A stretch of 64,000 nucleotides of DNA from contig OZ234500.1 in the NCBI GenBank assembly GCA_965153455.1, positions 6,696,001 to 6,760,000 on the forward strand, read 5' to 3'. This DNA is from Sphagnum compactum. Its lineage: Eukaryota > Bryophyta > Sphagnopsida > Sphagnales. The notes under the pieces were generated by a model, which was not told where the DNA came from, did no database searches, and worked only from the letters and a program-made list of their open reading frames with translations. The position numbers and the translations under genes were made by a program. Position 1 is the stretch's first letter. Every line of letters starts with the position of its first letter. Shown here one piece after another: positions 33,901 through 46,205 of the stretch.

Positions 33901-36123
33901 GTGGCGGGTGACGCAGTTTCGAGTATTCGCACAGTGGCATCGTTTTGTGCAGAAGACACAGTGGTACAATTGTATGAAGAGAAGTGCAAAATGCCATTGA
34001 ATAGTGGTATCAAGCAAGGATACATAAGCGGCACGGGCTTGGCGTTCTCCAACTTTGTCCAATATGCCTGCAATGCCTTGGCTTTTTGGGTTGGTGCAAT
34101 CTTGGTGAAGGAGAACAAAACCACCTTCGGCGATGTTTTCAAGGTTCATAATATTAGGCTTTTGTCTCACTGATCCCTGAATGACTCTTTGCAAGTTCTT
34201 ACACTCTGCAGAAAGTTTCAGTTGCTGCAAAGTAGTTGTCTGCTAACCAGGAATGAGAATGTCCTTGAGCTCCAACACTGATCTTGCTCCAGAATTAGAA
34301 GTGTAAGTGCAGCTCCACCAGTGCTCAGTATCTGACCCTGCAAAACAAAATTGGATGAAGAAAAGTTAAAACATGCCCGTTTGGCTCAGCAAAATGGTTT
34401 TGACCCAGCATTTTAGCACAGGGTGCTGAGGCTGGTAAAAGGCATAGCAAATCATAACACCTGGTGTTGTTGGCTAAGTTTGATTAGTCCAGGTGGGCTG
34501 CTATTAGTAGTCTCCCACCTATTTGCAGTCCCAGTTTTATGCATGGGGTTGGAAAAATGTAAACAACTTAACTTAGATGTGAGAAGTATTTTCATAGGGT
34601 CACATACTGAGCACTGCTGGAGATGCTCTAAGTTCCTCCAGGGTTCAAGCAAAACTAAGCTAGTGTTTTGAGATTTTCTTGAGCTGATGCAATGGTGATG
34701 ATATTTACTGATCAAGAAACAGTTTTGATTTGGCAGGTGTTTTTTGCAATCACCATGAGTGCTCTTGCTGTTTCACGATCAACCAGCAGGTCTACGGATC
34801 TAACAAAAGTTAAGAGTGCTGTCAACTCCATCTTTGAGATCATTGACCTCAAATCCAAGATCGACCCACTTGAGAAGTCAGGACAGACACCCAAACTGGT
34901 GAGAGGTGAAGTTGAGCTCCGCCATGTTGGATTTGCATATCCTCGAAGACCAACATTGCCCATTTTCAAAGACTTGAATTTGACTGTGCAAGCAGGCAAG
35001 GTTAGCAATCCAAACCCCGGGCATGTGGCATCTTCTTTGAACATTCATCAACAAAAACAACTCCTAAGCTTCATATTTGGCTCAGGTTTAGCTTCACATT
35101 CACATTAGCAAGTGGGCAAGGTTAGCAACCCTAAACCCCCATCCCTAAATCCTAGGCATGTGACATCTTCTTTAAACACTCATCAACAGCTCCTGGGCTA
35201 CACAGCTTTCTAACAAAATCACGGCTCTAAATTTTCTCTTTGGATGCAAGGTTTGCAACCGTAAACCTTAAAACCTAGGCATGTGGCATCTTCTTTGAAC
35301 ATTCAGCAACAGAAACAACTACTGAGCTTCACATTTGTCTAACAAAATCGCGGCTCTAAGTTTTCTCCTTGGATCTCCCAAATGTGCAAAAATAGCAGCA
35401 ACCACAGCAGCAATCGATTTCTTGAGTCTCGTTTGTTTGTTTGTTTGTTTAATGCATGGTTTTGTGATGTCAATGTAGACCATAGCGTTGGTGGGCGAAT
35501 CTGGAAGTGGAAAATCCACAGTCATTTCTCTCATAGAGCGGTTTTACGACCCGGATAACGGCGTGATTCTACTAGACGGAATCGACATCAAGCAGTTTCA
35601 AGTACAATGGCTACGACAACAAATGGGACTGGTGAGTCAAGAGCCCGTGCTGTTCAACATAAGCATCAAAGAGAACATCACATACGGCAGGAACGACAAC
35701 GTGACAGAGACGGAAGTGGAAGCTGCTGCTAAGGCATCCAATGCTCACAAATTCATCACCAGTTTACCAGACGGCCTTAACACTCTTGTGGGAGAGAAAG
35801 GGGTGCAACTCTCCGGCGGTCAAAAACAGCGCATCGCCATTGCTCGCGCGATCATCAAAGACCCCAAACTTTTGTTACTAGATGAAGCCACCAGCGCTTT
35901 GGATGCGGAATCCGAGCATGTAGTCCAAGAGGCCCTCGATCGAGTGATGCAGAATCGCACCACCATCGTGGTGGCGCATCGTCTGTCGACGATCCAAAAT
36001 GCCGACGTGATCGCCGTCGTCAAGAACGGCGCGATCGTGGAACAAGGGACGCATCGCGCCTTGTTGGCCAACAAGGACGGCACTTATTCATCCCTCGTCC
36101 GACTTCACCTTTCTTCTTCTTAA
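27986..36123 (+). CDS. ABCB: Full-size ABCB (P-glycoprotein/MDR-type) ABC transporter
   Basis: Coding exons: 27986-28420, 29266-29320, 29742-29917, 30184-30405, 30615-30785, 31117-31184, 31365-31890, 32020-32293, 32505-33291, 33462-33690, 33877-34143, 34737-35000, 35479-36123. All introns are GT-AG and the phases join to 1372 codons plus TAA. Order is TMD1-NBD1-linker-TMD2-NBD2. NBD1 has Walker [10 protein letters not shown] at 460-468, signature LSGGQ at 564-568 and Walker B ILLLDE at 584-589. NBD2 has the same motifs at 1164-1172, 1269-1273 and 1289-1294. Both have the AHRL switch histidine. The protein is longer than the usual 1230-1300 residues because of a charged N-terminus with a poly-Lys run near 70 and a Ser-rich linker that repeats VGISSSP twice. 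Plant relatives are plasma-membrane exporters, some moving auxin; the substrate here is unknown. The gene looks intact. The donor of intron 10 (AAG|GTCCCC) is weak. Confidence 0.95.
34380..34635. mobile_element. MITE-like insertion in ABCB intron 11
   Basis: CTGCTGGAGATGCTCT at 34615-34630 is the complement of AGAGCATCTCCAGCAG, a terminal word I recall as common in short plant transposons. The other end is probably near 34380-34435 (GTTTGGCTCAGCAAAATGG), but no clean inverted repeat or target duplication was seen. Intron 11 is the second longest of the gene, in keeping with an insertion. Confidence 0.3.
34985..35380 (+). repeat. Three-copy tandem repeat in ABCB intron 12, including the splice donor
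   Basis: Each unit has GGCAAG|GTTAGCAA or GCAAG|GTTTGCAA, then CTAGGCATGTGGCATCTTC, TTTGAACATTCA and an ACAACTCCTGAGCTTCA-like part. Donor-like junctions are at 35000/35001 (the inferred real donor), 35120/35121 and 35250/35251. The first unit therefore starts in the last bases of exon 12. Unit length is about 120-130 bp. Confidence 0.85.
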
Positions 36124-36189
36124 CTAAATTTCAATCGATGGAAATCCCTCCCTCCCTTGCTCCCTCCCTCCCTTCCTTCCTTCCCAACC

Positions 36190-37225
36190 CAAGGTTTTGG
36201 TTTCTCAAGGGGTTTGGAGAACTAAGGGTTTCTCGAACCTAGGGTTCAAGAATTTAGGGTTTGGAGAACATGGGGTTCGAGAATTTAGGGTTTCTCACCT
36301 AGGGTTCAAGAATTTTGGGTGTGGAGAACATGGGGTTCGAGAATTTAGGGTTTGGAGAACCTAGTGTTCAAGAATTTAGGGTTTGGAGAACATGGGGTTC
36401 GAGAATTTAGGGTTTGGAGAACCTAGGGTTCAAGAATTTAGGGTTTGGAGAACATGGGGTTCGAGAATTTAGGGTTTCTCAAACCTAAGGTTCAAGAATT
36501 TAGGGTTTGGAAAAAGAGGGGTTTGAGAATTTAGGGTTTGGAGAGCCTAGGGTTCAAGATTTAGGGTTTGGAGAACATGGGGTTCAAGAATTTAGGGTTT
36601 GGAGAACCTAGGGTTCAAGAACTTAGGGTTTGGAAACCCAAGGCTTGAGAACATGGGGTTGGACAACTTGTGGTTTGGACAACCTAAGGTTTGAGAACTT
36701 AAGGTTTGGAAACCCAAGGTTTGAGAACATGGGGTTGGACAACTTGTGGTTTGGAGAATGTGGGGTCGGACAACCTAGGGTTTGGAGAACCTAGGGTTTT
36801 GAGAACCTAGGGTTTGGAAACCCAAGGCTTGAGAACATGGGGTTGGACAACTTGTGGTTTGGAGAACATGGGTTGGACAACCTAGGGTTTGGAGAGCATG
36901 GGGTTGGATAGTTTGGGATTTGGAGAACTTGGGGATTGGAGCAATTGGACAATGAAAATCCCTTTCTTTTCCTTCTTTCCTTCTGTCTTTTCAATCTAAG
37001 GTTTTTGGTTTTTCGAAGGGGTTTGGGATGGAGAAACTTAGGATTTGGAGAACATGAGATTGGAGAACTTGGGGTGAGAAAAACATGGGGTTGGATAACT
37101 TGGCATTTGGAGAACTTGGGATTGGAGCAGATGGACAATGAAAATCCCTTTCATTCTTTCCTTCTTTCTTTTCAATACAAGTTTTTGGTTTCTTGAAGGG
37201 GTTGGAGAACATGGGGTTTGAGGGT
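36190..37225. repeat. TTTAGGG-containing minisatellite in the 3' flank of ABCB
   Basis: The basic unit of about 30 bp is GTTCAAGAATTTAGGGTTTG plus GAGAACCTAG, alternating with a GAGAACATGGGG variant, so a higher period near 60 bp is visible at 36230-36600. About eleven copies contain TTTAGGG, whose complement is the telo-box AAACCCTAAA. From 36640 the units decay (GGTTGGACAACTTGTGGTTT and variants) to about 37225. The array begins within 70 bp of the ABCB stop codon. Open frames rich in Asn, Pro and Ser on the minus strand are repeat translations. Confidence 0.9.
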
Positions 37226-40200
37226 GTGTCTCAGAAATGAAAAAGACAAGGAATAATAATATCATTTTAAATAATAATATTTCTTTGAATATTTATTCAC
37301 TATTGTATTCTAGATTTGATGCTAGTTGAAATTTGGCATGATTAAAAATGCCTTTTCATTATGTTTTGTATTTTTAAGGAAAAATGTAGTTCCCTTTTAG
37401 AGGGCCAAATTATGGTGGACCTTTTGTATGGGCATTGTATGGTGTGATATTGTTTTTGCTTCAAAGGATTCAAATCGAGAGCATTCTATTGGGGGGAGAA
37501 GGGTAGGATTCAACAAAAGATGATGGTATGAAGTGAAGAGACCATCGCAATTGTTGATGTTAACTAACGCATTGTTGATGTGTTTACATTGATGTTGAAG
37601 GATGATTTTGAATTCACACATTTTATTGTAGATATTGTTTCATTTTCAAATGAATGAAGTCTTTTTGTGTTGAAAAAATACTAGTATACTTACTATACCT
37701 ATGTAGATTTGGAGTTAATTACAACAATGAACATGGAATATAAATTGCAAAATGCAAATACTTAAAGCTTGTGGTAATGGACTTATGATTATGGTTTAAT
37801 GTTTTACTTTCACCAATTTGAAGGCCAAGACATGTTGGATTGGTAAAACAATTTTGTAGTTGTCATAAAGGGTGGAAAGGTTAGGATTAACAAATATACA
37901 CATTCGTGCATCCAACATTCATTGGGAATTTATCCATTTCCATCCAAAAAATAATAATTTGTGCCATCCCTCCAAAATTACCATCTATGATCCATGCATA
38001 ATGTTTCATTCAACGTTTAATTTATGAAATCCACCTTGGCACAATCATGTGGTAGAAAATAGAGTCATTTTAAATGCATGGGCTTTCACATGATTAATTT
38101 GTATGTGTATGGCTTGTGTTGTTGAACACATACATAATTTTGAATGAAATTTGAAAGGGAAAATGATACACCTTCGTTAATTTGAGCTCAAAATCTAATT
38201 TCCATTAAAATGAAATTCTCTGATTTTTACTAAATTGCCAATGGCAAAAATTACTCAAAATTCAATATTTTTTGCACCTTAGGTCCAAAAATTATGAATT
38301 CACCACCATGCATCCCTATTCACTCAAAGCTTTCTAATAGTAGCAAGAGTGTGCCCCAATTTCTCCATAATTTTAAATTTTGATTTACTGATTTTTCAAT
38401 GACAAATTTAGTCAAAATTGAATAATTCTTACACAATAGGTTTGAACATTAAAAAACCACCTTCGTGCATTCATTGAAGGCTTTCCAAAAATGCCAAAAG
38501 CATAGCAAAGGCATCATGGTTTAGGAGATCTTGAACTACTAGAAACCATATGGGAACATAAGAAAAGAAAAAAATAGTTGATTGTCATTGGTAGTGTATA
38601 ACAACATGGAGCCCAAGTTGAATAGGAGGGAAAAAGTGGTGAATGATAGTTATCAAAGTCAATTACTTTTATGGAGAAATTTATCTTTTGGTGTTTTACA
38701 ACACTCAAGGAATCACATGATATATAAAAAAGAATTGCAACGGCTATGATAACCCATGAACAAATGTTTAATAATTGAAACTAATCCGCATCCAAAAACA
38801 ATGTTTGAATGGTGTAGTAGTGACATAAAGATGAAATAAGTCCTATAACATGGATTTATAATGTACAATAACTTTCCAAAATCAACATCTATTTGGACAA
38901 ATCAATGTCTCAATGTTTAATGGTAGGTATTGCAAAAACATTTTAATTGTAGCTGAGTGTTATTTGCATTCTTGGATGTTAAGGTTGACAAGGAGTTTTA
39001 TAGGAAAAATATTAAAGTCAACTTTTTTTAGGGTTGATCTAAATGACAAATGTAACTTTCAAACATGATAGTTTTTCTATGTTGTTTGTTTAGTTTATCC
39101 ATCTTAAAGTTTTATGAATCTCATTAGAAATGTTGTGCTATTAGATGACTTAGTCACATATTTGTATGATTTTGTTTTGATGGCACCAATGATCCAAAGA
39201 ATTGTGGAATTTACGTTACCACACATTTTTAGCAATATGTAGATGATGAAACTACCTTGTGATCAAGGTTGCATGGAAAGTACCAACAAATCTCATCATA
39301 AAATTGTTAAACATTGAATTTTTTTAGTTAAAAAATCAAAGCTAAAATACTTATTCATTAGTATGCATTATCTTTATGTCCTAATTTAAATATATAATTA
39401 TTTCATTGAACATCTTGTGTTGAAGTAGATCTTAACAAAAATTTCCCATTCCTTAAAAATATGTTTTTTATACATGTTTTAAGTTCATTTTTTCATAATA
39501 TTTTTTATGTAATTTCTTATAAGCTCAATAAGGGCATGGATGATCTTTTATTATATGAACCATTTATGTTGATATTACTTTATGGTCTTTATATGAATGT
39601 TACAAGATTCAAGTAGACACATTGTTTTTTGTGGTTATTTTATCGTGGTTTTACCCATTACAAATTATAAACATGGCTTGGCCTTTTGTAAGACTTTGGT
39701 AGTTGGATTGATGCCAATTAGGTATGTAATATCAATCAATGTGCTTTAAGAAAAAATCTAACATGCAAAAATTGTCAAAATGTTGAAGATAGAGGTAATT
39801 TGCATTCCTTCTTTGTAAATCTAATAGAAAATCAATTATAAAAAGCATGAAATAACTTTGGTTTCAAATTTAAACATATATTAAAAAATCAAGATTTTGC
39901 TAACAAATTATGTGATCAAAATCAACTTATGCATGATCAAAATCACAACATACTTGTCCTTGTCAAACAATGTATGAATCAAAGGTGTCTGAAAACCACC
40001 CTCCAATCCCACTAATTATGTTCCCTTTCTAAATTTTCCATATCTTTCAATCTTCATTCAAAATGTTATGATATCAAAATGACAAGAAATCCAAAGAGGT
40101 TCTTTCTTTTCTGTTGAATTATCTTACCTTACATATTTGATTCATCTTTATTTGTCTTTTCCAATTTTTATTTATTTATTTGTTTACTTATTTATCGCAA

Positions 40201-41620
40201 ATCTTCTCATTTTCTCTTTCTCAATTTGACAAATGTGACTTCAACACATACAAAGGATTTTTGTGGAATCTTGGTCCTAATTTGCTAGATGTTGAAAAAC
40301 AATTATCAAATTTTATAGTAGGTTCCAACCAGTAGCCAAAATATGAAAAGATTTTTAAATTTTTATTTTTCTACATTCACATTTGGCCTATAGCCAAATT
40401 GGTTAAATCTTGTTGTGACTATAGGTAGTTTCATTTTATCACAAAACTGAAAATAAATAAATCAATAAAACCTTGGTCTTGTTGCATCATGCATTGCTTA
40501 GTTATTGCCATTATAAGAGAATGTGATTTTTTTCTAACAAAAAGCTATAGCTTTGTGTAATATGTGCCATTACCTAGTGTCAAGTTCAATTTTGTTTATT
40601 TATTTATTTCAAATTGGTGAAGTAAATGGGGTGATGATCATGCACAAGAATAATTAACCAAATTTGGCTAAAGGATAGAATGAGAAATGGAAAAAACTAG
40701 GATTCCTCCTATAAATTGGCAACTTGTTGGAACTAATAGTCTAAATACATGGCAACTTTTTTTCTTCATAATGTGACGACTTGGGTCGATTGTTTCCTAA
40801 AAAAACCTTTTGTAGTTTTCAAACTTTCCTTTTTTTTTCTTGTCAAGTTGCAAAAATTTGCCAAAGGGTAAATGTATGGTTAATTTTGACATTTTGAAAA
40901 TTCCACACCATACCCCAACTAAAAGTCTTGCATTTATAATAATTATCAAACTATAAACATTATAATTATCCCTTATGCTTTTGATCAAAGGTAGTGGTAA
41001 ACCACTTTTTAGATATCATTAGACATGTGATTGGTCCAAAAACCCATGTGCAAGTTTGAATATTTCAATGCAAAATGGATTATAAATGATAATTTAAAAC
41101 AAATCATGATAATTTAAAAATAAATTTATTCTTTTTGTATTGAAAAAATTTTCAATTCATTTAACTATTTAATTCCTCATTTGATGGTGATCTATTTTCA
41201 ATTTTTATTTTTACATATTTTTTGAGTTCACATTTTTCATTCCATTTGCATGACAAATATGTGTTATCATTTCAAAAGTTCATTACGAGTCCATTCTTTT
41301 AAAAAACTTTATCCATATCTTTCATTATGAATCCCTTTAAAGTCTATTGCAACATTAATAATTAGAATTTTGATCATTTTAATATTGAATATGACTTCAG
41401 ATTTTATTCATCTATAATCCCAAAAAAAATGTTTGTGACGTTCCAAATTGTCCCTTTAATGATCCCCACTTGCGCTCTAACATAAAGAGGAAGGTGAAGC
41501 ATGGAATTTAGATAAAGTATAACTTAAGTGATCACCTAGGTGAAGGATAAAAACTACAACTAATTGCACTTGCTCCTCTACCATAACAAGAGTTGGCTGC
41601 ACTTGTTATTATAATATAGG
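37226..41620. other. AT-rich region, nothing recognised
   Basis: No open frame over 75 codons and no repeat boundaries were seen. CCAAATTTGGCTAAAG near 40660 and AGCCAAATTGGTTAAAT near 40392 recall the dispersed family at 2410, but the match is short. Confidence 0.6.
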
Positions 41621-41626
41621 AAAATC

Positions 41627-41857
41627 CTATTGCACTTCATGAGTTTCTTCACTTGCACCACAAGGTTCACTTGCACTCAATTGTTCCTCTACTAAAAGCA
41701 TTGCTTCATTTCTTGCAACCTTCATTGGTTCCTTTGCAAGAATTGCAACTAACTAATCCATAGCTTCAACAATCGCTTCTTTGGTCATTGGAACGTGTGA
41801 TTCATCCTCAATGAGTGGAACACCTTCACATTGCTTCAACCTCTTGTGAGATGACAT
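41627..41857 (-). pseudogene. Short coding-like fragment with one in-frame stop
   Basis: On the minus strand, 77 codons read MSSHKRLKQCEGVPLIEDE, then TKEAIVEAMD, stop (41755-41753), then LVAILAKEPMKVARNEAML and EEQLSASEPCG, ending in TAG. Amino-acid composition is protein-like and unusual for this AT-rich tract. It could be a relic of a transposable-element protein or a gene fragment. The family is not recognised. Confidence 0.35.
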
Positions 41858-42124
41858 CTTATTTTCGAAAAATTAATTAAGGTATGCAAAAACACCTTAA
41901 ATCTACAAATCTGTAAATGCACCATAAATATTTAAGCCTAAATCCTAAACCTTACACTCAATGTATGAATTTTAGGGGAAAAAAATGACAAAGATTCAGC
42001 CAAAAAACACATACTTGCAAGTAGAGAAGTTGTCTTGTGAATGAAATGAACTTGTTGGTCCTCACTTGCAACTTGCATAACCAAAACAAAAAGGATCTAC
42101 CATAAAAACAACCTAAAGAAAGGG

Positions 42125-42545
42125 AAAAAAAAAGGCAATGGTAGTGTGGCTACCATTGCCATGCTACCATTGTTGGTTTCTCACCAACAACTTTTTAAAA
42201 ATAAATAAACAAATAATGGCATTGCAATTATCATCATTGCATTGCCATTGTGCTGATGGTAGTGTGGTTACCATCACCAATTTTTATTTTTATTTTTTAA
42301 AAACGATGGCACTGCAATTGCCATCATGGTGTTGCGGAAGCGAGGAAGCGAGCATCACAATAATGGCAGTCACATTACGAGTGCCAAACTTTTAAGATTA
42401 AAAGAAAAATTAACGATGGCAGAGCAACTTCCATCACCAAACTTTAAAAAGTTTCTTAAAATAAAAAGTTAATGATGGGAGCACAGCTGCCATCGCCATG
42501 CTGCTTGATTGAGCAATGTGGCAATGGTAGCCATGAATACCCACC
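42125..42545. repeat. Irregular array of short self-complementary units
   Basis: Words such as GATGGCACTGCAATTGCCATC (with its arms GATGGCA and TGCCATC) recur about seven times, at roughly 42135, 42214, 42252, 42304, 42414, 42475 and 42518. Some copies are separated by AAACTTTTTAAAAATAAA-like text. Each copy can fold on itself. The array could be eroded palindromic mini-elements. Confidence 0.6.
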
Positions 42546-42652
42546 GTATACCTGTCAGGTATCACTTGAAAAGATTAGAAAACAAAATCTGAGCATGTTC
42601 TTAATGCTTGGTCAAGCCATCCACCATGCAATTTATCAGAATTGGGCTTGCA

Positions 42653-42682
42653 CAGGCCTGCACTCTGCCTTGTGCAGGCCTG
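42653..42682. repeat. Perfect 11 bp hairpin
   Basis: CAGGCCTGCAC (42653-42663) and GTGCAGGCCTG (42672-42682) are exact complements around an 8-base loop. No T-run follows, so it is not terminator-like. Confidence 0.85.
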
Positions 42683-42689
42683 GGACTTA

Positions 42690-45600
42690 AAAACTCAAGG
42701 TATGGAGTTGAAGACGAGGTTGACAACTTACTTACTAGTTCCTGTAGCATCAAAGGATCCAGGTTCTACAGGGGGCACATGGAGATCCTGATTTATTTTT
42801 TGCAAAACACAACATAAGTCGAACCCAAACCATACAGGGCATGGTGGAAGAGTTCGATTGGAGGAAAGGGGAGGTGGGTTGTTCATGTTAACGTCCTGCC
42901 ACAGACCCTCCTTAGATGCATAAGAGCATATTAGTTGCCCTTAACCACGAGGGGCTATTGTCAACCCTCTCCTTCAAAGTGAAGATTTTGGCTGAGGCTT
43001 GCACATTGCCACCAAAATCCACAAAAGAAATTTGCATACAAAATTTCAAGACTATGACTCGATGTATGTGGCATGTCATCAAATGAGGATGTGTATGGTA
43101 CAATTCTCCTTAAGTGAAGAATATGGGTCTAAGTCTCAAATCCGAATATTGGCACACATGTATTAAGTCTGGTTGTCAAATCTTACAATTTTGTGTTAAG
43201 TGTAGATGGTCTATCTGTGCTTTTGTGATAAACTAGGTCAAACAATTATAGGTCAATTAATGTTAAAGCTACAAATTACATCTCTTCTAAAAACATTTAA
43301 TTTATATTTTTTCCAATTTTGTGATGTAGTGAAAGTGGCAATCATTCATAAAATTATGTAGTCAAATTTGGATATAAACTAGATATGAAAGTCAAAGAAA
43401 TTAAGCATCCTTCTTTATGATTTTGGCTATCTTTTGCAACCTATAATAGAAATTTGGGGACTTTTCTTTCTCTTCCATAAAAAAATCTAGCAAGTTCAAT
43501 GGGCCATTTTTTTTCATTAGGAATCCTTTATATAGATTGAACTAAGATATTTCAGGTCAAAAAATTGTGAAAATTCACCTCAATTAATTTTTTCCGGTAT
43601 TTCTCAAAGGTTCAAAACTGAATACAATTTAATCAATCTATTACATATTCATTCACAATAACAATTCTTACGATAAGTAGACAGAGAAAATGATGGAGGT
43701 TCATTGTATAGGGGCAGGTCAGTGCCTTTCGCCCTGGACCTTGGGCTTCTGCCCTCGGTTCACAGGGTGCAAGGGTGCCTTCACCTTGGTAACAAACAAG
43801 GTACAAGTTGTGTGTCACACTGTGGCCTTGCCAATTTCCATTAAAAAGTATCTGAAGGCAAAAGAAGAATAATGGAAATTCAAATATTTCAACATGCAAA
43901 AATGTAAAGTTCACAAAACAAGAAACCAAAATCCTTCAAGATATCATAACTCTATAACTAATCTCAAGTTTCAACACAAGCCAAAAATATCATCTTTCAA
44001 AAATCCTCATATGAAAATAGACCTATTATTATTACCTAGGGGCCAAAATCCCTTAAGCTACTATACTCTATAATGAATCTAAACACAATAATATCCTTGC
44101 CTTGGTAGGCCAAGCCAACAAACAAGATAATCTTAGAGCTCAGATCACCTTGTGCTCTTGGCCTAGCGAGTTTAGGTGTAAGATCCGGGTCCATCTTGGA
44201 GCATGAAATTGCCTTGTGTAAGTCACCCTCAATTTCCACTAGGAAACTAACATCTCCGAGGCTGCAGTTTGGTAGAATTAAAGAACCACCCAACACTGGA
44301 CCCTTCCTTCCAAGGTTGCAGTCGACAAGGCTTCAATTTGAAACCCAGGAAGTCACTTCTACAAGATCTTCACATTTGTGAATGGTGCAACTTTGTCATG
44401 GCGCACATGAGGAAAGTATGTCTGGCACATAACATAAGCAGGAGTGTCTTCTCTTGTCAGGGCGCATGGCATGCTGAACATATATGTACGCGGGTGTTCA
44501 ATTCAGGGAAGTTAGGTGCTCTATATTTATGTCAGTAGACACTGAATTTCTATAACAAACTACTCAGGGCAGGCTGCAGTACCAGTTCACGTCAATAGAG
44601 ACTGAATGACTGGCGGAAGACTTTCCAAATTTGCTGCCACAATTAACCTTTGTGCTTATAACTGCCAGGATCCGGAAGCCTGATCCCCAAGATTTTTGAC
44701 AAGGAACAAAATCACATTTTGATGGTTACTTCAGCAAGCAAGTGCAAAAGCTCTGTTGAGTACTGACTGTCAAGAGACATCATCCACCACTAGCCCAATA
44801 CAGAGCTTACTTATAACATCCCACATGACGACTGGAGACAGAGTTCCTTGGACTAGTTGGTACAGTTCAACTTCCTTAATCGTACTTCCGAGCTGGTGGG
44901 GATCTTGCACGGTTACATTACTAGATATTTGGGAAAGCTTCTGAAGATCCGCACACCCCCTGGGCCCTTACTGGTGAAGTCTAACTTAATCACCAGGAAG
45001 GTAGAAGGTCAAAACTCTCTCGCTTTGAAATGCGCAACCACAGACAGACTGCCACCCTCCCGGATGCAGATTTCCCAATACCTTGGAGAGGGGATTTTTG
45101 CCTAATCTAGAAATAGACTGCCAAAGGCTACACTAATTTTAGAATATTTTTAGAAAATGGAAACGAACTAAAACGAAAAGGAGAAGTTTAGCAGGTAGAA
45201 TCTTGAGGCCCATTTGGTAATCACTAAGTTAATCACCTGCCTAATCCAAACCAGAGTGAACCAACCAACCACCAGTGCCACCTCCCATTGGAAGCCATGA
45301 CATGCTAAATACCCCTAATGAGCTCTGTCCAGCACTCTGTCCAGGCTTGAGTGGTTTTGCATGAGCTCGTCAACTTGAGGATGAGGTCCAAGCTGAGCTC
45401 AAACTAGGCTTTTTGCTGTGGTTCTGCTCGTTCTATAAGCAAAACCAAAAAATGTGAATCAATTTTGTACTACATGTCCTGCAATCTCAAATGCAGGACC
45501 CTCCCAGGAGAGAGAGCCAAGAATTCTCTTAGTAGCATAGTTTTAGACACAGGAGTTACTGGGGTACCTCTTCTATTAATTAGTGAGGCGGGTTTGCCCA

Positions 45601-46205
45601 CAAGTCTTTCCTTCTTTTTTTGGGAAGAAGAAGCCATTGGGGCACTCCCCAATATTGGAGCCTAGAGTTCCTTCCCTCCTGGAAATATAAGTGTGCTTTG
45701 TCATGCTTCACTTTAGCACCCCCTTTTCAGCTCATATACATGGGACTTGAACTTTGGGCAAACCATCTGGGAAAAACCAAGGTGCTATTGGGAACACATT
45801 GAGAACTTGAGAACTCTTTGGGAACTTGATGGGAACCCGTTGGCAACAGATTGGGAACAAGGGGAAAAAAACCTAAAAATCACTCTCCCCACCCCGCCTC
45901 AGCTTTGCATGCATGCTGAGCCTTCTGGCTGCATGAAATTTCTCTTTCCAAAACTGTTCATCACCAATTTTTTTGTCTGGGCTAATCCCCCTTCTTAAAA
46001 GAACTGGGATACCTATTGAGATCAAGATGTGCCCTGTTTTATTTAAACTGTTTGGCAGAGGCTCCAGGCTGTGTGCTGCAACCCTTCTTTTCTTTTGGCT
46101 TTTGGGACTCTGTTCTGACGCCCTAACAAAGAAAGGTCATTGGGGGATGTTTAGCGTCTTCGATGAAAACCTGTCATGATTTAGTCCCACTTTAGATAAT
46201 GTCAG
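42690..46205. other. Mixed region, no supported gene; dispersed repeat copy inside
   Basis: 43320-43545 is a diverged copy of the 2410-2860 family (GTGATGTAGTGAAAGTGG, CTAGATATGAAAGTC). 44100-45110 is less AT-rich and holds open frames (44857-45105, 82 codons) that look protein-like, but I recognise no domain. CCACCCAACACTGG near 44286 resembles a hAT terminus, but no partner was found. Confidence 0.45.

Noticed and set aside
36190-37225. Interstitial telomere or chromosome end
   Set aside because: TTTAGGG heptamers are spaced by about 23 bp of other sequence and decay to variants; there is no head-to-tail heptamer run.
36791-37265. Minus-strand frames rich in Ser, Asn and Pro next to ABCB
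   Set aside because: They are translations of the TTTAGGG-type minisatellite.
44270-44310. CCACCCAACACTGG as the end of another hAT element
   Set aside because: No upstream partner end or matching 8 bp duplication (GACCCTTC) was found.
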